The translations under genes were made by a program, and so were the position numbers. DNA of 64,000 nucleotides from Nageia nagi (taxonomy: Eukaryota > Pinophyta), in the NCBI GenBank assembly GCA_050084985.1, contig JBITNC010000002.1:26970001-27034000 (forward strand), written 5' to 3'. Positions 25,480 to 37,700 of this stretch are shown here, piece after piece. The notes beneath the pieces were generated by a model. It ran no database searches, was not told where the DNA came from, and saw nothing but the letters and a program-made list of their open reading frames with translations. Within the stretch, counting starts at the first letter, position 1. Each line of letters opens with the position of its first letter.

Positions 25480-26070
25480 TCGAGAAGCTCACGGATATGA
25501 GCTGCACCTCCCGATGCCTCCGCGCATCCTTCTTCCTCCTCCCTCACCAGCTCACCTGGATGTTTCAGGACCACCCATAACTACATGCCATGCAGGGGGA
25601 ATTTCCCTACACACAGAACTGTGCAAGGTGAGACCCAAGTTATCCCCTCTGGTAGCTGACGCACCCATCCACCATTCAGACCCCCGTGGCTACCCATAAT
25701 CACCTTCGCTCGTGGTCTGGCTCTCACCTCTACGCATCCTTCTCCCTCCACATCTCCTCTTTCCCTACACGATTTCACCTCTCTCTTTTGTCTGATGGCT
25801 TATCATCACTCTGCTCTACTGTTTCCAACCATGGCTCTCCCTGCTAGCTGCCAGAGAGTCCCCACGTTGGACAACTTGGGTTAGAGTTGGTCCATGCTGA
25901 CGTCTCAGGTAGGCTCTCTCGTGTATGGGATAAACTTTGCATGTTCTCCTCCGTGTTGTCTTTCTTCACTGCCCCCTCTCAGATTTTACTACCATACCAT
26001 CCTCCTCACGGTGGCAGTCTTCTCCTACGCATGGCCACCATCACCTCCCTTCTACTCACGTGGCCTTTCC
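25480..26070 (+). other. C/T-rich, GC-elevated block in copia-1 leader
   Basis: Base composition changes sharply from the AT-rich surroundings to many CTCCTCC/CCCTC runs. Similar blocks occur at 50640-51245 in copia-2 and at 47150-47420 in a LINE. No protein recognised in any frame. Confidence 0.6.
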
Positions 26071-27652
26071 AATTTTTTTCTTTTCAAACATAGTTATTGA
26101 GCATTAATTTTTTGTTGACTACTTTTCACCTTCCTTAAATGCACATGCAAGCAACGTATCCTCCTTCTTGGTAAGGGAAGGGTAGCCATCCTTTTTTACC
26201 TAAAGCATTTATTTTGTTTGACTTGGAGTAATTTTTTGTTTACTTGGAATGCTTTGGTAAAAGTAGCATTAAATATGCATGTAGTAGGGATATGGGTCTC
26301 CTCTTTCTCCATTTAATTCTTGGAGACTTGGAAAGTAGTGAATATTTTTGCTTATTTCTACAATAACGTCAAAAATACTATTTTTTAAGTTAAACTTTGC
26401 TTACCTTTTTAAAAAGATGCTTAGAATAATTTTTAAAATTGCATTTTTTAAGGTGCACATGCAATTTCTAGAATGTCAATCTCTTAGAATTTTTTTTCTA
26501 AGTATGGTAATTTACTTAGGTAAAACTTTTTTAGTAAAAAATTTTTGCTAAGGTAATCTAAGTATGCTATTTTTTTTAAGTAAACAAGGGAAATTTTTTA
26601 CTTAAAATGCATACTTAAAAGACAATTTTTAGCATACAAGTTTTTAGGGATAAAACTTTAAGTGAAAAGGGGGGAATTTGTATAATTTTACTTAAAACTT
26701 TATCTAGATCTTGCATGCTAAATTTGTAATGCATGCCTCTTAATCTTGTTTGAGGAATAAAGCATGCTTAGTACTTAAAATTTTAAGTTAAATAATACAT
26801 GATGCATGTTTATTACTTAATTTTTAAGTCATGGAATAATGCATGTTTAAGTTATGGATTAATGCTAAGTAGGACTTAACCTTTTTTAAATTCATTAAAA
26901 TGTTTGAATGAATTTATGAACTTGAGCAAAGTATGCAAAATGTAAAATATCCTTTAAGGGTTAGTACAAAACCCATTGGACTCTTAAGGTTTCAAGTTCT
27001 TATGGATGATGTATTTTTTACTTTACTTTATATTTTTGCACAATTACTTTATACTTGCAAAATGCAAAATATTGAAAGTAACCCCTAAAATGAACACATC
27101 CACATGTACTTTTCCACAACATGACTTGTTTGGGGAGCTACGAGATGAGGACAGGGTAGACTGGAGCCTTTTTAGTCCGAAGAACCAAGTGGTGGTAAAT
27201 CCATCTTAATTACCCCTAAGACCTCTATTGGATTGGACATAACTATATTAGGTGGATAGGCATGTGTGTAGTGATACCACATGTCCGCACGTCCATTCAG
27301 GGATTATCCTGATAACCTAGGAGGAAAACTGAAAACCTTAAATAAGATAATTAAAATGGCCGGTCCAAGATACATCGGATCCTTGGAAAATAGTTGGTAC
27401 TTCTCTTTGAGAGAGTATATTACTGACCAAGGTGAACTAGTTGAGTACTGGTAGTACCTGGGCTCCACCTTGCGGGCATCCAGGTGAAGGCCTAATTCTA
27501 TACAAGAAAATAACCTCAACTTTATCCTTCTACGGATCTTGGTTTATAAGTTTGCACATGTGGGACATGTTTACTTATCAATGTTTTATTTGTATAGATG
27601 GTAAATTGTAGAAATTTATTCATTCTTATTGCTTATTTACTTTTGTGTAGCA

Positions 27653-28504
27653 ATGGTTGAAACCTTCATACCCAAGCATATACTCAACGGTTCCAACTTT
27701 GGCATATGGGAACCTTGTATGAAAGATGAGTTATAAGAAAGGAAGCTATGGCAGATAGTTAATGAAGATTTGGTCACTCCTACAGATGAGAAGGCTCTTC
27801 AAATCTACAACTCAAAGAATGAGTTAGCAACTTCAATGATTTATCGTGCAGTTTCAGATGATGTACTTCTCATGATCTCTTCTTCAACATCAGTAAAGGA
27901 AGCTTGGGATAGGCTGAAGAAAATTTACCTTGGGTCAAAATTTTCAAGGAGGTTCACCATTTTACAAAAGTTGTTGCAATATCATCAAGGTGAAGATGAA
28001 AGTGCTTCTATTTACTTGAACAAAATCATTGACCTCAGGACACAACTGGTTGGTTGTAGGTGCAACTGGATCAATGATGAGTTCATGGTCTTTATCATTC
28101 TTCAAAGCCTTTCTACAAAGTTTAGTAACTTTGTCACGGTTATGGAAACTAGGCTCAATGATGAAGAAGATGTCATCTCTCTTAATAACCTTTCAAGACT
28201 CCTTCTAAAGCATGAGGAAACTTTGAATAAGAAAATATTGAACTTTTCTCCAAAGGACAATAGCATTGCTCTAGGAGCAACCAAAACTCCTTTCAAGAAG
28301 AAGTTCAAACATTATAAATTCAAAGATAACAAATCCTCATCTACCTTCAAGAAGTATGAGAAAAAGGGCAACAATAATGGCAACTTCATGCAAAGGAATG
28401 ACAAAGCTAGATCAAGTAATCCAACACCTCAGGAAAAGTTTGATGGAAATTGTAACTTTTGTGGCATCTTTGGGCATAAAGAGTATGATTGTCGTAAAAA
28501 ATAA
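27653..28504 (+). pseudogene. copia-1 gag (UBN2/Retrotran_gag_2 type)
   Basis: Starts MVETFIPKHILNGSNFGIWEP (split here: the ATG is at 27653), then one TAA stop at 27734-27736. The frame continues through ATSMIYRAVSDDVLL and AWDRLKKIYLG. It ends in a CCHC zinc knuckle, CNFCGIFGHKEYDC (C-x2-C-x4-H-x4-C). Gag forms the virus-like particle and the knuckle binds the genomic RNA. A TAA at 28502-28504 closes the frame before protease, where related elements read on. Confidence 0.9.
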
Positions 28505-28900
28505 TTTGCTCAAAAAGGCAAGGGAAATGCAAATGTGAAAAATTTCTATAATAAAAATAAGAACAAGCATGCTACTACTGTTGCCTACTACTCAATGACT
28601 CAAACTATTTCAAATGATTAGATTGTTGATTCAGGATGCACTAATCACATGTGTTATGAAAAGGAAAAGTTTGAAAACTTTCATAAGTACAAGAAGGATG
28701 TAGTTGTGATAGGTGATAATTCAGTCCTTGATGTTCAAGGAATAGGGAGTGTGAAGATTCATGGAAGGTTCTTGATAATGTCTTTTATGTGCCTAAACTA
28801 AGGATGAATCTTATCTTTGTAATTCAAATTACAAGGAAAGGATACTCATTTGAGTTTACCTCACACTCCTAGTGTGTTAAGAAAGGACTTGCCACCTTCA
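28505..28900 (+). pseudogene. copia-1 aspartic protease remnant
   Basis: The frame continues past gag and contains IVDSGCTNHMC, the catalytic DSG motif of copia proteases, preceded by an in-frame TAG near 28619. A one-base loss near 28768 (compare 51805-51812 in copia-2) shifts the frame, and TGG to TAG near 28870 adds a stop. Confidence 0.85.
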
Positions 28901-29650
28901 TGAAAGGATCAGTAAAGGATGACCTTTATATTGTGGATCAAGTTCCTTCAAAGATGTGTCTTGCTGCAAATGTTTGTTCAAAAGGTAATATTTGGCATCA
29001 ACGATTAGGGCACCTTAACCACAATAGTATTCAAGATATGAAAAATCAAGAACTTGTGGAAGGTTTACCTAATATTTCACCCATAATTGGTCTCTGTGAA
29101 AGGTGCATTCTAGGAAAGATGAATAGGCAAAAGTTTGAAAAAGATAAGGTAACTCGGGCTACTCGTCCTCTTTAGCTTGTGCATTCAGATTTGATGGGTC
29201 CGTTTCAGACTAAGTCTCTAGGGGGAGCTTCTTATGTTCTAACCTTCATTGATGACTTTAGTAGGATGACATTTGGTAATCTACTTGAGCACAAGGATCA
29301 AACTTTTGACAGGTTTAAAGACTTTAAGGCACTTGTTGAAAATCAAACTGATTTTAAGGTCAAGATGCTGAGATCTGATAATGGGGGTGAGTATAATAGC
29401 AATGAGTTTAACGATTATTGTGTTAAACATGGGATCAAGCGGTAATTCACAATCCCTTACACCCCTCAGCAAAATGGAGTTACTGAAAGGAAGAATCGAA
29501 CCATTATGGAAATGGCAAGGTGCATGTTGGGTAACCTTCCTAGTTTCTTATGGGGTGAAGTTGTTCACACTGCTATTCACACCCTAAATAGGTGTCCTAC
29601 TAAAGCAGTTGAAGGTAAAACTCTGTATGAAGCATGGACAGGAAAGAAAC
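28900..29650 (+). pseudogene. copia-1 integrase
   Basis: GAG-pre-integrase HHCC domain (WHQRLGHLNH ... CERCILGK), then the catalytic core: HSDLMGPF (first Asp), FIDDFSRM, LRSDNGGEY (second Asp), and PYTPQQNGVTERKNRT (Glu). Two stops break it, at 29173-29175 (CAG to TAG) and 29443-29445 (CAA to TAA), judged against the intact copy at 51747-52634. Confidence 0.92.
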
Positions 29651-30900
29651 CTAACATCTCACACTTTAGGGTCTTCGATTGTGATGCATTTGCCTTCATT
29701 ACCTCAGAGAAAAGAAAGAAGTTGGATAAAAGATCAGAAAAATGCATCTTTGTGGGGTATGGTAATCAGCATAGAGGTTACAGGCTCTACTCCTCATCCC
29801 ATAAAATAATATTTGTTTCTAGGGATGTCAAGTTCAATGAACTTCCTAAGGATACGACTTCTCATGCTGAGGTGTCTGATTCAGATGATTCTTTTCCTGC
29901 ACCTAACTGGTTGGATGATCATGTAAGGAAGTCACCACAAGAGCAAAATTCTCCAGCTCAGAGAATTACAAGAAGTATGACCTTGAATAAATCTTTATTT
30001 GCCAAAATTGATAATACGAATGAGCCATCAACCTTCAAAGAAGCTTCCAAGCAAGAGTGTTGGATGGAAACTATGAAAGTTGAGTATGAGGTGCTCATGA
30101 AAAATGAAACTTGGGATTTGGTTCCTTATCCCAATGAGAAAAATGTGATTGGAAATAAATGGATATACAAGGTCAAGTATAATTCTGATGGAGAAATTGA
30201 AAAATACAAAGCAAGTTTAGTGGCCAAAGGATTCGCTCAGAAATATGGTATTGATTATGAGGAAACCTTTGCTCCTGTGGCTAAGATGCCTACTATCAAG
30301 ATAATCCTTGCTCTTTTTGCAGCTCAAGGATGGAAAGTTTTCCAACTTGATGTCAAGAGTGCATTTCTCAATGGTGACTTAGATATAGAAATCTACATGA
30401 ATCAACCAGAATGATTTATTCCAGAAGGTAAAAAGTCTCTTGTGTGCAAGCTAAAGAAGTCTTTGTATGGACTTAAGCAAGCACCTAGAGCATGGTACAA
30501 GAAAATTTTAGGATTCTTTGCAGATATTGGTTTTTCCAAGTGCTTCTCTGACTCAGATCTTTATGTACTCAATCAAGGAAAAGACATGGTCTTAATTCTC
30601 CTTTATGTGGATGATCTTCTCATAACTGGCAATAATATTGTAATCATCCAAGAGTGCATATCCAAACTGAAAGTAACATTTGAAATGATTGATCTAGATC
30701 TATTGCATTACTATCTTGGGATGCAAGTATACCAACACAGATTGTACTTATCTTAGTTAATCTAAGTATATATCATACATCTTGCAAAAGTTTGGAATGG
30801 AGGAGTGTAGATATGCTGCAATACCTATTTCTCTTGGAATTATTGTATCTTTGACCTCAAATTCTTAGTTGGCTGATGCTACAACTTATAGGTAATTGAT
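29651..30900 (+). pseudogene. copia-1 reverse transcriptase
   Basis: Contains the linker (ITRSMTLNKSLF), then WDLVPYPNEKNVIGNKWIYKVK-type RT start, LVAKGFAQ, FQLDVKSAFLNG, LKKSLYGLKQAPRAWY and the active-site YVDD (30604-30615). A TGA at 30412-30414 and a stop near 30754 break the frame, and the thumb region (30757-30900) is degraded. Confidence 0.92.
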
Positions 30901-31568
30901 TGGTAGTCTTCTATATCTAACTATCTCTTGACCTGATATTACCTTTGCAGTGAATCTGATGGCACGATTCATGCAAAAAACCATATGTTGAACACCTCAA
31001 TGTTGTTAAGCAAATCTTGAGGTATGTGGCAGGGATAAAGGATCTTGGTCTTAAGTATTCCAAAGTGCCCTCGATTATTCTCTTCGGGTTCTCAGATTCT
31101 GATTATAGGGGAGATAGCAATGACAAAAAATCAACCTTTGCATATGTGTTCAGCATTGGTTCAGGTGCTATCTCTTGGGCTTATAAGAAGCAACCTACTG
31201 TGACTCTTTCTACCATTGAAGTCGAATATCGAGCCATGTCTATTACTGCCCAAGAAACTATTTGGCTGAGGCATCTTCTAAATGAAATTGGGTATAAGCA
31301 AAATATCCCATCTCTTATTTCTTCAGACAATCAATCGGCTATCTCTTTGGCTAAGAATCATGTGTTCCATCAGAGAACCAAACATGTGGAAATCCAAGCC
31401 CATTTTATCAGGGAGAAGGTTCTAGATGACATCATACACTTGGAGTATTGTCCATCTACTAAAAAATTTGCTGATTTATTCACCAAGCCCCTTCCTGAAG
31501 CTCAGTTCAGCAAGCTTAGGGATTCTCTCAGGTTGGTGAAGTTGCCCTCAAGGGGGAGTGAAGTTTGA
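30901..31568 (+). pseudogene. copia-1 RNase H
   Basis: The open stretch 31017-31568 contains GFSDSDYRGD, AISWAYKKQPTVTLSTIEVEYRA (read in parts), SDNQSAISLAKN, HQRTKHVEI and FADLFTKPLPE, the usual conserved blocks, and ends PSRGSEV. The first part (30901-31016) is frameshifted. Confidence 0.9.
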
Positions 31569-31639
31569 ACTTTTGTTAGTGATGACAACTTCACCTCTAA
31601 GAGGCTCTTTTGTTGTTGTTATATAGTGTGTGTTGATTA

Positions 31640-32150
31640 TAATATACCTCTGTGGTAAGTTTGCTCTGCGTGACAAACTTGTTGTACATTTTATACCTCC
31701 ATGGTAAGTTTGCTCTACGTGACAAACTTGTTGTACATTCTATACCTCCGTGGTAAGTTTGCTCTGCGTGACAAACTTGTTGTACATTTTATACCTCCAT
31801 GGTAAGTTTGCTTTGCGTGACAAACTTGTTGTATATTTTATACCTCTGTGGTAAGTTTGCTCTACGTGATAAACTTGTTGTACATTTTTATACCTCCGTG
31901 GTAAGTTTGCTCTACGTGATAAACTTGTTGTACATTTTTATACCTCCGTGGTAAGTTTGCTCTGCGTGACAAACTTGTTGTACATTTTATACCTCCATGG
32001 TAAGTTTGCTCTACATGAGAAACTTGTTGTACAATTTTTTAAGCATATAATTAATATACCTCCGTGGTAAGTTCACTCTGCGTGAGGAACTTGTTGTATA
32101 TTTTATATCTCTGTGGTAAGTTTGCTCTGCGTGAGAAACTTATTGTACAA
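31640..32150 (+). repeat. tandem array of ten hairpin-forming repeats in copia-1 3' region
   Basis: Units recur every 49-50 bp (one gap of 67). Each has a 24-nt hairpin: arm AAGTTTG, 10-nt loop CTCTGCGTGA, arm CAAACTT. Hairpin starts are 31657, 31706, 31755, 31804, 31853, 31903, 31953, 32002, 32069 and 32118. A smaller palindrome TACC-TCCGT-GGTA precedes each. In the 32069 unit the arms are AAGTTC and GAACTT, a paired T-A to C-G change. At 31853 and 31903 the closing pair becomes G-T, still pairable in RNA. The array is non-coding and lies between RNase H and the polypurine tract. Confidence 0.95.
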
Positions 32151-32620
32151 TTTTTATGCTCTATTAATAATCAACACATGTCTATATACAACAGGTGACT
32201 ATGAGTGATGGCTTGGCATCTCCGTGATGACTTATAGTGCACCATTGATCAGTTATTTATAAGATGGCATTATTTGATTCTCTTATTTGAATATATGATG
32301 CATCTAACTGATTTTGTTCATGAGTTGCTTGTAGCATGCAAGATCTTCTTCAGAAATGCAGGTTACTCACCTTGTGTAAGCAAGCTCATGGAGACTCACA
32401 TGTCAACTTAAAGTTGATCGAATACTATGTATAGTGAAACCAGTTGTGGTTAATGATTGTATTGTACCATTTTGTCAAATGGTAATGTAGTGAGTCTCAA
32501 ACTAGTTCTCAAAAAGATTCTCAAATATGTAAATGTTCCCATCTCCACTTGTATCTCTATGAAGGAGAACTCTCTCTTACTCTCTCTCTTCTCTCTTCTA
32601 CGCTCTATCCCAATATTGCA

Positions 32621-32631
32621 TTAAGGGGGAG
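32621..32631 (+). other. polypurine tract of copia-1
   Basis: TTAAGGGGGAG immediately before the 3' LTR; the same sequence precedes the 3' LTR of copia-2 at 53455-53465. Confidence 0.85.
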
Positions 32632-33121
32632 TGTTAAAATTTGTAATGAAATATTGTGAATATCTAAACTCCTTGTAAATTCAATTAATCACTTAAAGGA
32701 TATGTAGATACCTTAAGGGATTAATTGAATTATTTATTATGTGTGGACTTTGACCTTACCATGGGGTTAGTTGGTAGGTTAAAGTTAGGTCATACATTTA
32801 TTGTAACCCTAACCTTACCCTTGGGTTAAAGGGAGGTTAGGGAGGTGCTCTCATGCTATAAATAGAGAGCCTCTCCTCTTGTAAAATAACTAAGATTTGG
32901 AGTAAGATTACTCTACTATTTTGTGTAGGAGAGAAAGAGCATTGTAGTAAGAGGTGCATAGATTGAGAATTGAGAACTAGTTGTGGATGTACTCCCAAGG
33001 AGGGAGGAACCACATTATATTTGTGTTATCTTGTGTGAATAGTGTTATTAGCTTGTAGATGATGAATGATTGAGTTTCCTAGTCTTGGACCTTGAGGATT
33101 AGTCTAGATCTAATTCCTTCA
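32632..33121 (+). repeat. 3' LTR of copia-1
   Basis: 490 bp, starts TGTTAAAATTTG and ends CCTTCA; followed by the TGGAT duplication. TATA box at 32857-32865. Confidence 0.95.
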
Positions 33122-33588
33122 TGGATTCCATATGGAGTAAAGGTTATGAAAAATCTTACCAAAGGATTTTTTCGTTTTCTACTTTTTTGATCTCATGCAT
33201 GCACAAAATATTCTTATTAAAGGTCCTTATATGGTTTGTAATTTTCTTCTGGTCTTGCACCCTTATAATGTAGGATTCAACAAAGAGGATGAAGGTGTTG
33301 TCAATGTCCTCATATGGGTTGAGTTGCTAGGTATTCTAATTCCCCCATAGAAATTTTTGCACATATTAGTTGAATGTATTAGGAAATTTGTTTATTTTGA
33401 ACCCAAATATTTTTTCTCAATTTGGTCCACTCGAAGAGTCTATGTCAAAGTTGATTTAAATTTCAAAGTTCATAGACTTAAATATTGGAGCAAAGGCTCT
33501 ACATCAAAGGGTGAAGGTTATTGGCCTCCATCTCTTGAATACTTGCTATCATTTCTAGTCCCCCTACCATAAGATTCATGACTACTAG
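33122..33588 (+). pseudogene. L1-type LINE ORF1, middle piece (DUF4283-like)
   Basis: Resumes the LINE interrupted at 23943: IPYGVKVMKNLTKGFF, later VNVLIWVELLGILIPP and VYFEPKYFFSIWSTRRVYVKVDLNFKVH in parts. The WVE...P pattern and the basic VYVKVDL segment are typical of DUF4283 in plant L1 ORF1, an RNA-binding protein. Interrupted again at 33589 by a solo LTR. Confidence 0.8.
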
Positions 33589-34082
33589 TGTTGGAATGTA
33601 TAATGCATTATTATAAAGGTTTGTATTAAATATTATATGTAAGTTCACTAATACTTAAGGGTATCATTTGTTACCTTAAGTATTTAAGTGAATATGATAA
33701 TGTAACTTATCCTACACTCCATGTCATGAGTATGCCCCATGGGTAAAAGGATGTGCATGTCATGCTTTTGTACATTGGATAAAAGGGTGATCCAAAGAGG
33801 GATTTTGGCCTATAAATAAAAGGCTCCCTCTTTGTAATCACACACCAATTGTGGAGTAAAGTTATGCTATAGAATAGAAGTTTAGGAGTTGAGATTAAGA
33901 GAATTGTAAGAGAGTTGTATTTGTGATTGAAGAAAAGATCTAGTTAGTGGATGTACTCCTAGTTAGAGGAACCACTTACATATTATGTTGTCAGATTGAT
34001 TTGTGAGTTTGTTAGATGTTATTATGAGCTTTCATGTGATCTTGGTTGATTAGGAATTATCTTGTTATTGTTAGTTCCTTCA
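33589..34082 (+). mobile_element. solo LTR, plus orientation
   Basis: 494 bp from TGTTGGAATG to CCTTCA with the 5-bp duplication ACTAG at 33584-33588 and 34083-34087. TATAAATAA lies in the middle and the 3' half (GGATGTACTCC, GGAACCAC) is related to the copia-1 LTR. No internal element sequence remains, so it arose by LTR-LTR recombination. Confidence 0.92.
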
Positions 34083-34288
34083 ACTAGCTCATAGTAGGTA
34101 GGTTTAAAGATAAACCCTTAATACCTTCCCCTTCATCTTTCACTTCAATATCTTCTAATAGGAGTGGAGAGGAAGAGTGGAACACCATTAACAACCATTT
34201 TAATCATTGTTATGTGTAATAAAAAATAATTATTGTTAATTAGAAACCCAATCCTATGATTATTTCAAGCATGCAACCCTCTCGTACT
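34083..34288 (+). pseudogene. L1 ORF1 piece between two solo LTRs
   Basis: About 200 bp of the LINE ORF1 C-terminal, low-complexity region (from the duplicated ACTAG). No domain can be recognised; the assignment rests on position. Confidence 0.5.
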
Positions 34289-34787
34289 TGATAGAATTCT
34301 AATATAACAAAAATAATCCTAAACTACCAATATCACATGTAAGCTCACAAATCACATATAATTAACTCACAAAGCAATCTCACAAAGATAAATGAATATG
34401 TAAGTGGTTCCTCCAACAAGGAGTACATCCACTAACTAGATCTCACTTCATTCATAATATGAACTATTACAATCTTTCTAACCTCAACTCTTAAACATTA
34501 TGCACTAGCATAACTTTGCTCCACAAATTGGTGTGTAATCTCAAAGAGGGAGCCTTCTATTTATAGGCCAAAATCTCTCTTTGGATCACCCTTTTATCCA
34601 ATGTACAAAAACATAACATGTGCATCCTTTAACCCAAGGGGCATGCTCATGACATAGAGTGTAGGACAAGTTACATTATCATATTCACTTAAATACTTAA
34701 GGTATCAAATGATACCCTTAAGTATTAGTGAAATTACATAAAATATTATTACAAAACCTTTACAATAATGCATTATACATTCCAACA
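34289..34787 (-). mobile_element. solo LTR, minus orientation, same family
   Basis: Reverse-complement copy of the LTR at 33589-34082 (ends with the complement of TGTTGGAATGTATAATGC). It is more diverged at its CCTTCA end. I could not match a target duplication at its two flanks, so this insertion is older or one flank is altered. Confidence 0.88.
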
Positions 34788-37700
34788 ATATTGACCTTGT
34801 TATTCATCCATATTTGATCATCAACCATGCTCTAATGGTTTCTCTTTTGTGGTGATGCCTCCTCCTGTTCTCGATGTGCAGGATAGTTTAGGAAGCAAAC
34901 TCTATCACTCTTGTAGTACATAAAGAGGCATCAAAAATGGGCCTATGAAAAAATGAACCCAAGTGGGTTCTCCTTTTGGTCCTACACAAGGTTATAGTAA
35001 TTAATTTATCTCCTTATAGGTTTTAAGGGATTCAAAGGATGTTATGGATATTTAAACCCATGATGGTTCTCAATGATTTTTTTCTTGTGTAATGTTAGGG
35101 GTTGATGAATCCAACCTACAAGCATATGGTTTGGAGTGAGCTTGATGATATCACTCACTTATATAGAATGTTGGATTTTATCTATTTACAACAAATTAAA
35201 GTTATTGAGTTCATTTTGCAGTGCATATTACATTTCTCTGGTCGAGGGGTCCCTTTTTTTATACCAATCACTCTTTTGGGAAGGAGGTGTTTTCACTTTC
35301 ATTTCTCTAAGGTGAAAATCTAATATTATGGATTAGGATTTTCAACCTTCCAACCAAGCTTTCTAGGTGTTGCTTGAGGTTTTTGAGAAGCCTTTTGGAA
35401 TTGTTAATGTGTATACTTCCAATGATGCTCATGATATAAGAGACTTATGGTGGTGGCTTGTTTTTTTCTCTCCCATTCACCTCCTAGGTTTTATGTGGAG
35501 ATTTTAAAATGGTTGAAAAATTATTTGATAAGAAAAGTCAAACTCCCATGCGATGGAATTTAGGTGAAAGAGACATTTAGTTTTTTGTGAAAAATAAGCT
35601 CACCCTCTTTGACCCAATGCTAGTTTTTATCCAAATGATTTTTTGAAAGCCCAATGGTTTACTTGGTATAATTTTCAATCTAACGTAGATCGAGTTATTA
35701 AGCAGTTGGAAAGGGTAATGCTTTCTAAAAATGATATCTTTTATTTTGATATACTCTCCCATGCTTTACCTTTTATTTTGGTTTTCCCTGATACCACTCT
35801 ATTTGACCATGCTCCTATTCTTTTTGTCGTTTCTCATGACTAAGACCCTATTTATGTCTTTTAGTCTTAATTTTATTTTAATACCTCCTTTCTTCAACAT
35901 CCTTATATGAGAGCTCATATTTTTCAATTTTAGAATTTGGTTCCCAAACAAATTAGTTCTATTGGATGGATCCAATGGTGGAACAATTCCAATTGGTTCT
36001 ATGAAGGTGTAAAGTTAATTAGGTAGTCAAAGAAATTTTTATTTGCGCCACTAGGATCCTAGAGTTTAATCCCTTTAATGCTGATGCTCAGGTGTACGTT
36101 GCTACTCTCTACCATTAATTCAGGAAAAGTTAATCTTTATGAGGCTAATGGAGCTCAACTTCACATTCATCTCAATTGGCTCAATGTTGGGCATAGAGTT
36201 TCAAAATAATTCTTTAAATGTATTCTACCTTTGATCCATGCTACTTAATTCCAATTCATTCAATCAGAAGGAGTTTATCTCACTTCCCTACCTGATATCA
36301 TTTCAGTCTTTATGGCTCATTACCAAAAATCCTTTACCTCCTAGCCTCTTACACCTATTCCTCAGCAAGCCCTACAAGATTATTATACTTTCATACCTCT
36401 TAAGATCTACCAAGCTTATAGGGATACCTTTGATACTCCTCTCTCTTAAAGGATTTGAAGTATGCTCTTTCTCAGATGACTAATGATAAAGCACCTAACA
36501 TTGATGGTTTTACCTACGAGTTCTATGAAGAATTTTTTGATATGGTTAAACATGATCTTCTTCAGGTGTATAGAGAAGTAATAGTATTTGGCTCTCTAGG
36601 ACCAATGATAAATAAAAGAACTATCAACTTCATACCTAAGCCTATAGATCATAAAATTATTATCAATTGGCATCCTATTACCCTGTTGAATGTTAGTTAC
36701 AAAATCATTACTAAAGATTTAGCCTTCAAGTAAGACCCATTCTTCCATTGATTATTCGATCAAAGTAAACAAGGTTTGTTAAAGGCAAGTATATTTTAGA
36801 TAATGTTATAGTTATTTTAGAAGGTATGAAATGATCTTGCTCTTTTTATCAAGATGTTATCTTTATTAAGATTGATTTTGAACATGCCTATGATAGGATT
36901 TAATGGTATTTTGTTCTTGCTATGCTTAAGGCTCTTGGTTTTGGCTTCTATTTTATTAATCCTATAATGATGTTATTCAAATATGCCTTTGTTGTTCTTA
37001 CCATGAATGGATCCCTATTTGATGATATTTATTTAGCATGCTATGTTCAACAAGGTTTCCCTTTAGCTTCTTGTTTATTTATCCTTGTTGCAGAAGCTAT
37101 TAGTTACCTCCTTACCAATCAAGCCTCTCAAGGTCTTATTAAAGAAATTTTCCTTCCTAAATATCATATGCAGCTTTTGAATGGTCACTTTGATGATGAT
37201 TCATTTCTCACACTCTAGGAAGATGAACAATCTATGGCCAATTCCCTAAAATTCCTTAATACCTTTTATCTTGCCTCTGGATCTAGTATTAAGTGGAAAA
37301 AACCTCTTATTATAGGTAATTCATATGAATTCTCTTTGAATGGATTTCTCAATATCCTTGGAAATGGATTCAAAATAGGAATATTTTTTGAATTTCTAGG
37401 GATCCCTTTTTCTTTTCATGCTTCCCTTGCTTAGCTCTAGAATTTCATAGTTCAAAAGGTTCATAAAAAGTTGAGTTATTGGTCTACCGATAAATTATTT
37501 TAGCTAGAAAGTTTCAACTTTGTTATAAAGTCCTTGCTTCTACTCATGTATATTATTCTTCATGCTGGGTTGTTTTGAAATCTTGTTACCAAATGTTGGA
37601 TAAACTTTTAAGAGATTTTATATGGGCCTATGATGTTCAACAAAGAGATTTTCATCAAGTAGCTTTGGACACTTATTTTCTCCCTTAAGCAGCTAGAGGA

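Larger units (their letters stand above)
24448..27652 (+). other. long leader of copia-1 between primer site and gag
   Basis: 3.2 kb, unusually long. Contains AT-rich sequence, a host-gene-like fragment (24952-25335), a C/T-rich block (25480-26070), and A/T-rich sequence rich in ACTTAAAA-type repeats (26350-26880). Short frames at 27006-27209 and 25514-26100 have no recognisable content. Confidence 0.7.
23944..33121 (+). mobile_element. Ty1/copia LTR retrotransposon, complete but coding-defective (copia-1)
   Basis: TG...CA ends, 490-bp LTRs at both sides, and the 5-bp duplication TGGAT at 23939-23943 and 33122-33126. Internal order is primer site, 3.2-kb leader, gag, protease, integrase, RT, RNase H, tandem hairpin repeats, polypurine tract. 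Protease-integrase-RT-RNase H order defines copia. The LTRs differ at six positions I can count, so insertion is recent. The polyprotein is nonetheless broken by several stops and at least one frameshift, many of them CAA/CAG/TGG to stop changes relative to the sister copy at 51720-53405. Confidence 0.95.

Noticed and set aside
31640-32150. CRISPR-like array
   Set aside because: Regular 49-bp period, but there are no unique spacers: the whole unit is repeated, and the context is a plant retrotransposon.
34289-34787. Target duplication for the minus-orientation solo LTR
   Set aside because: Flanks GTACT and ATATT do not match, so none is claimed.
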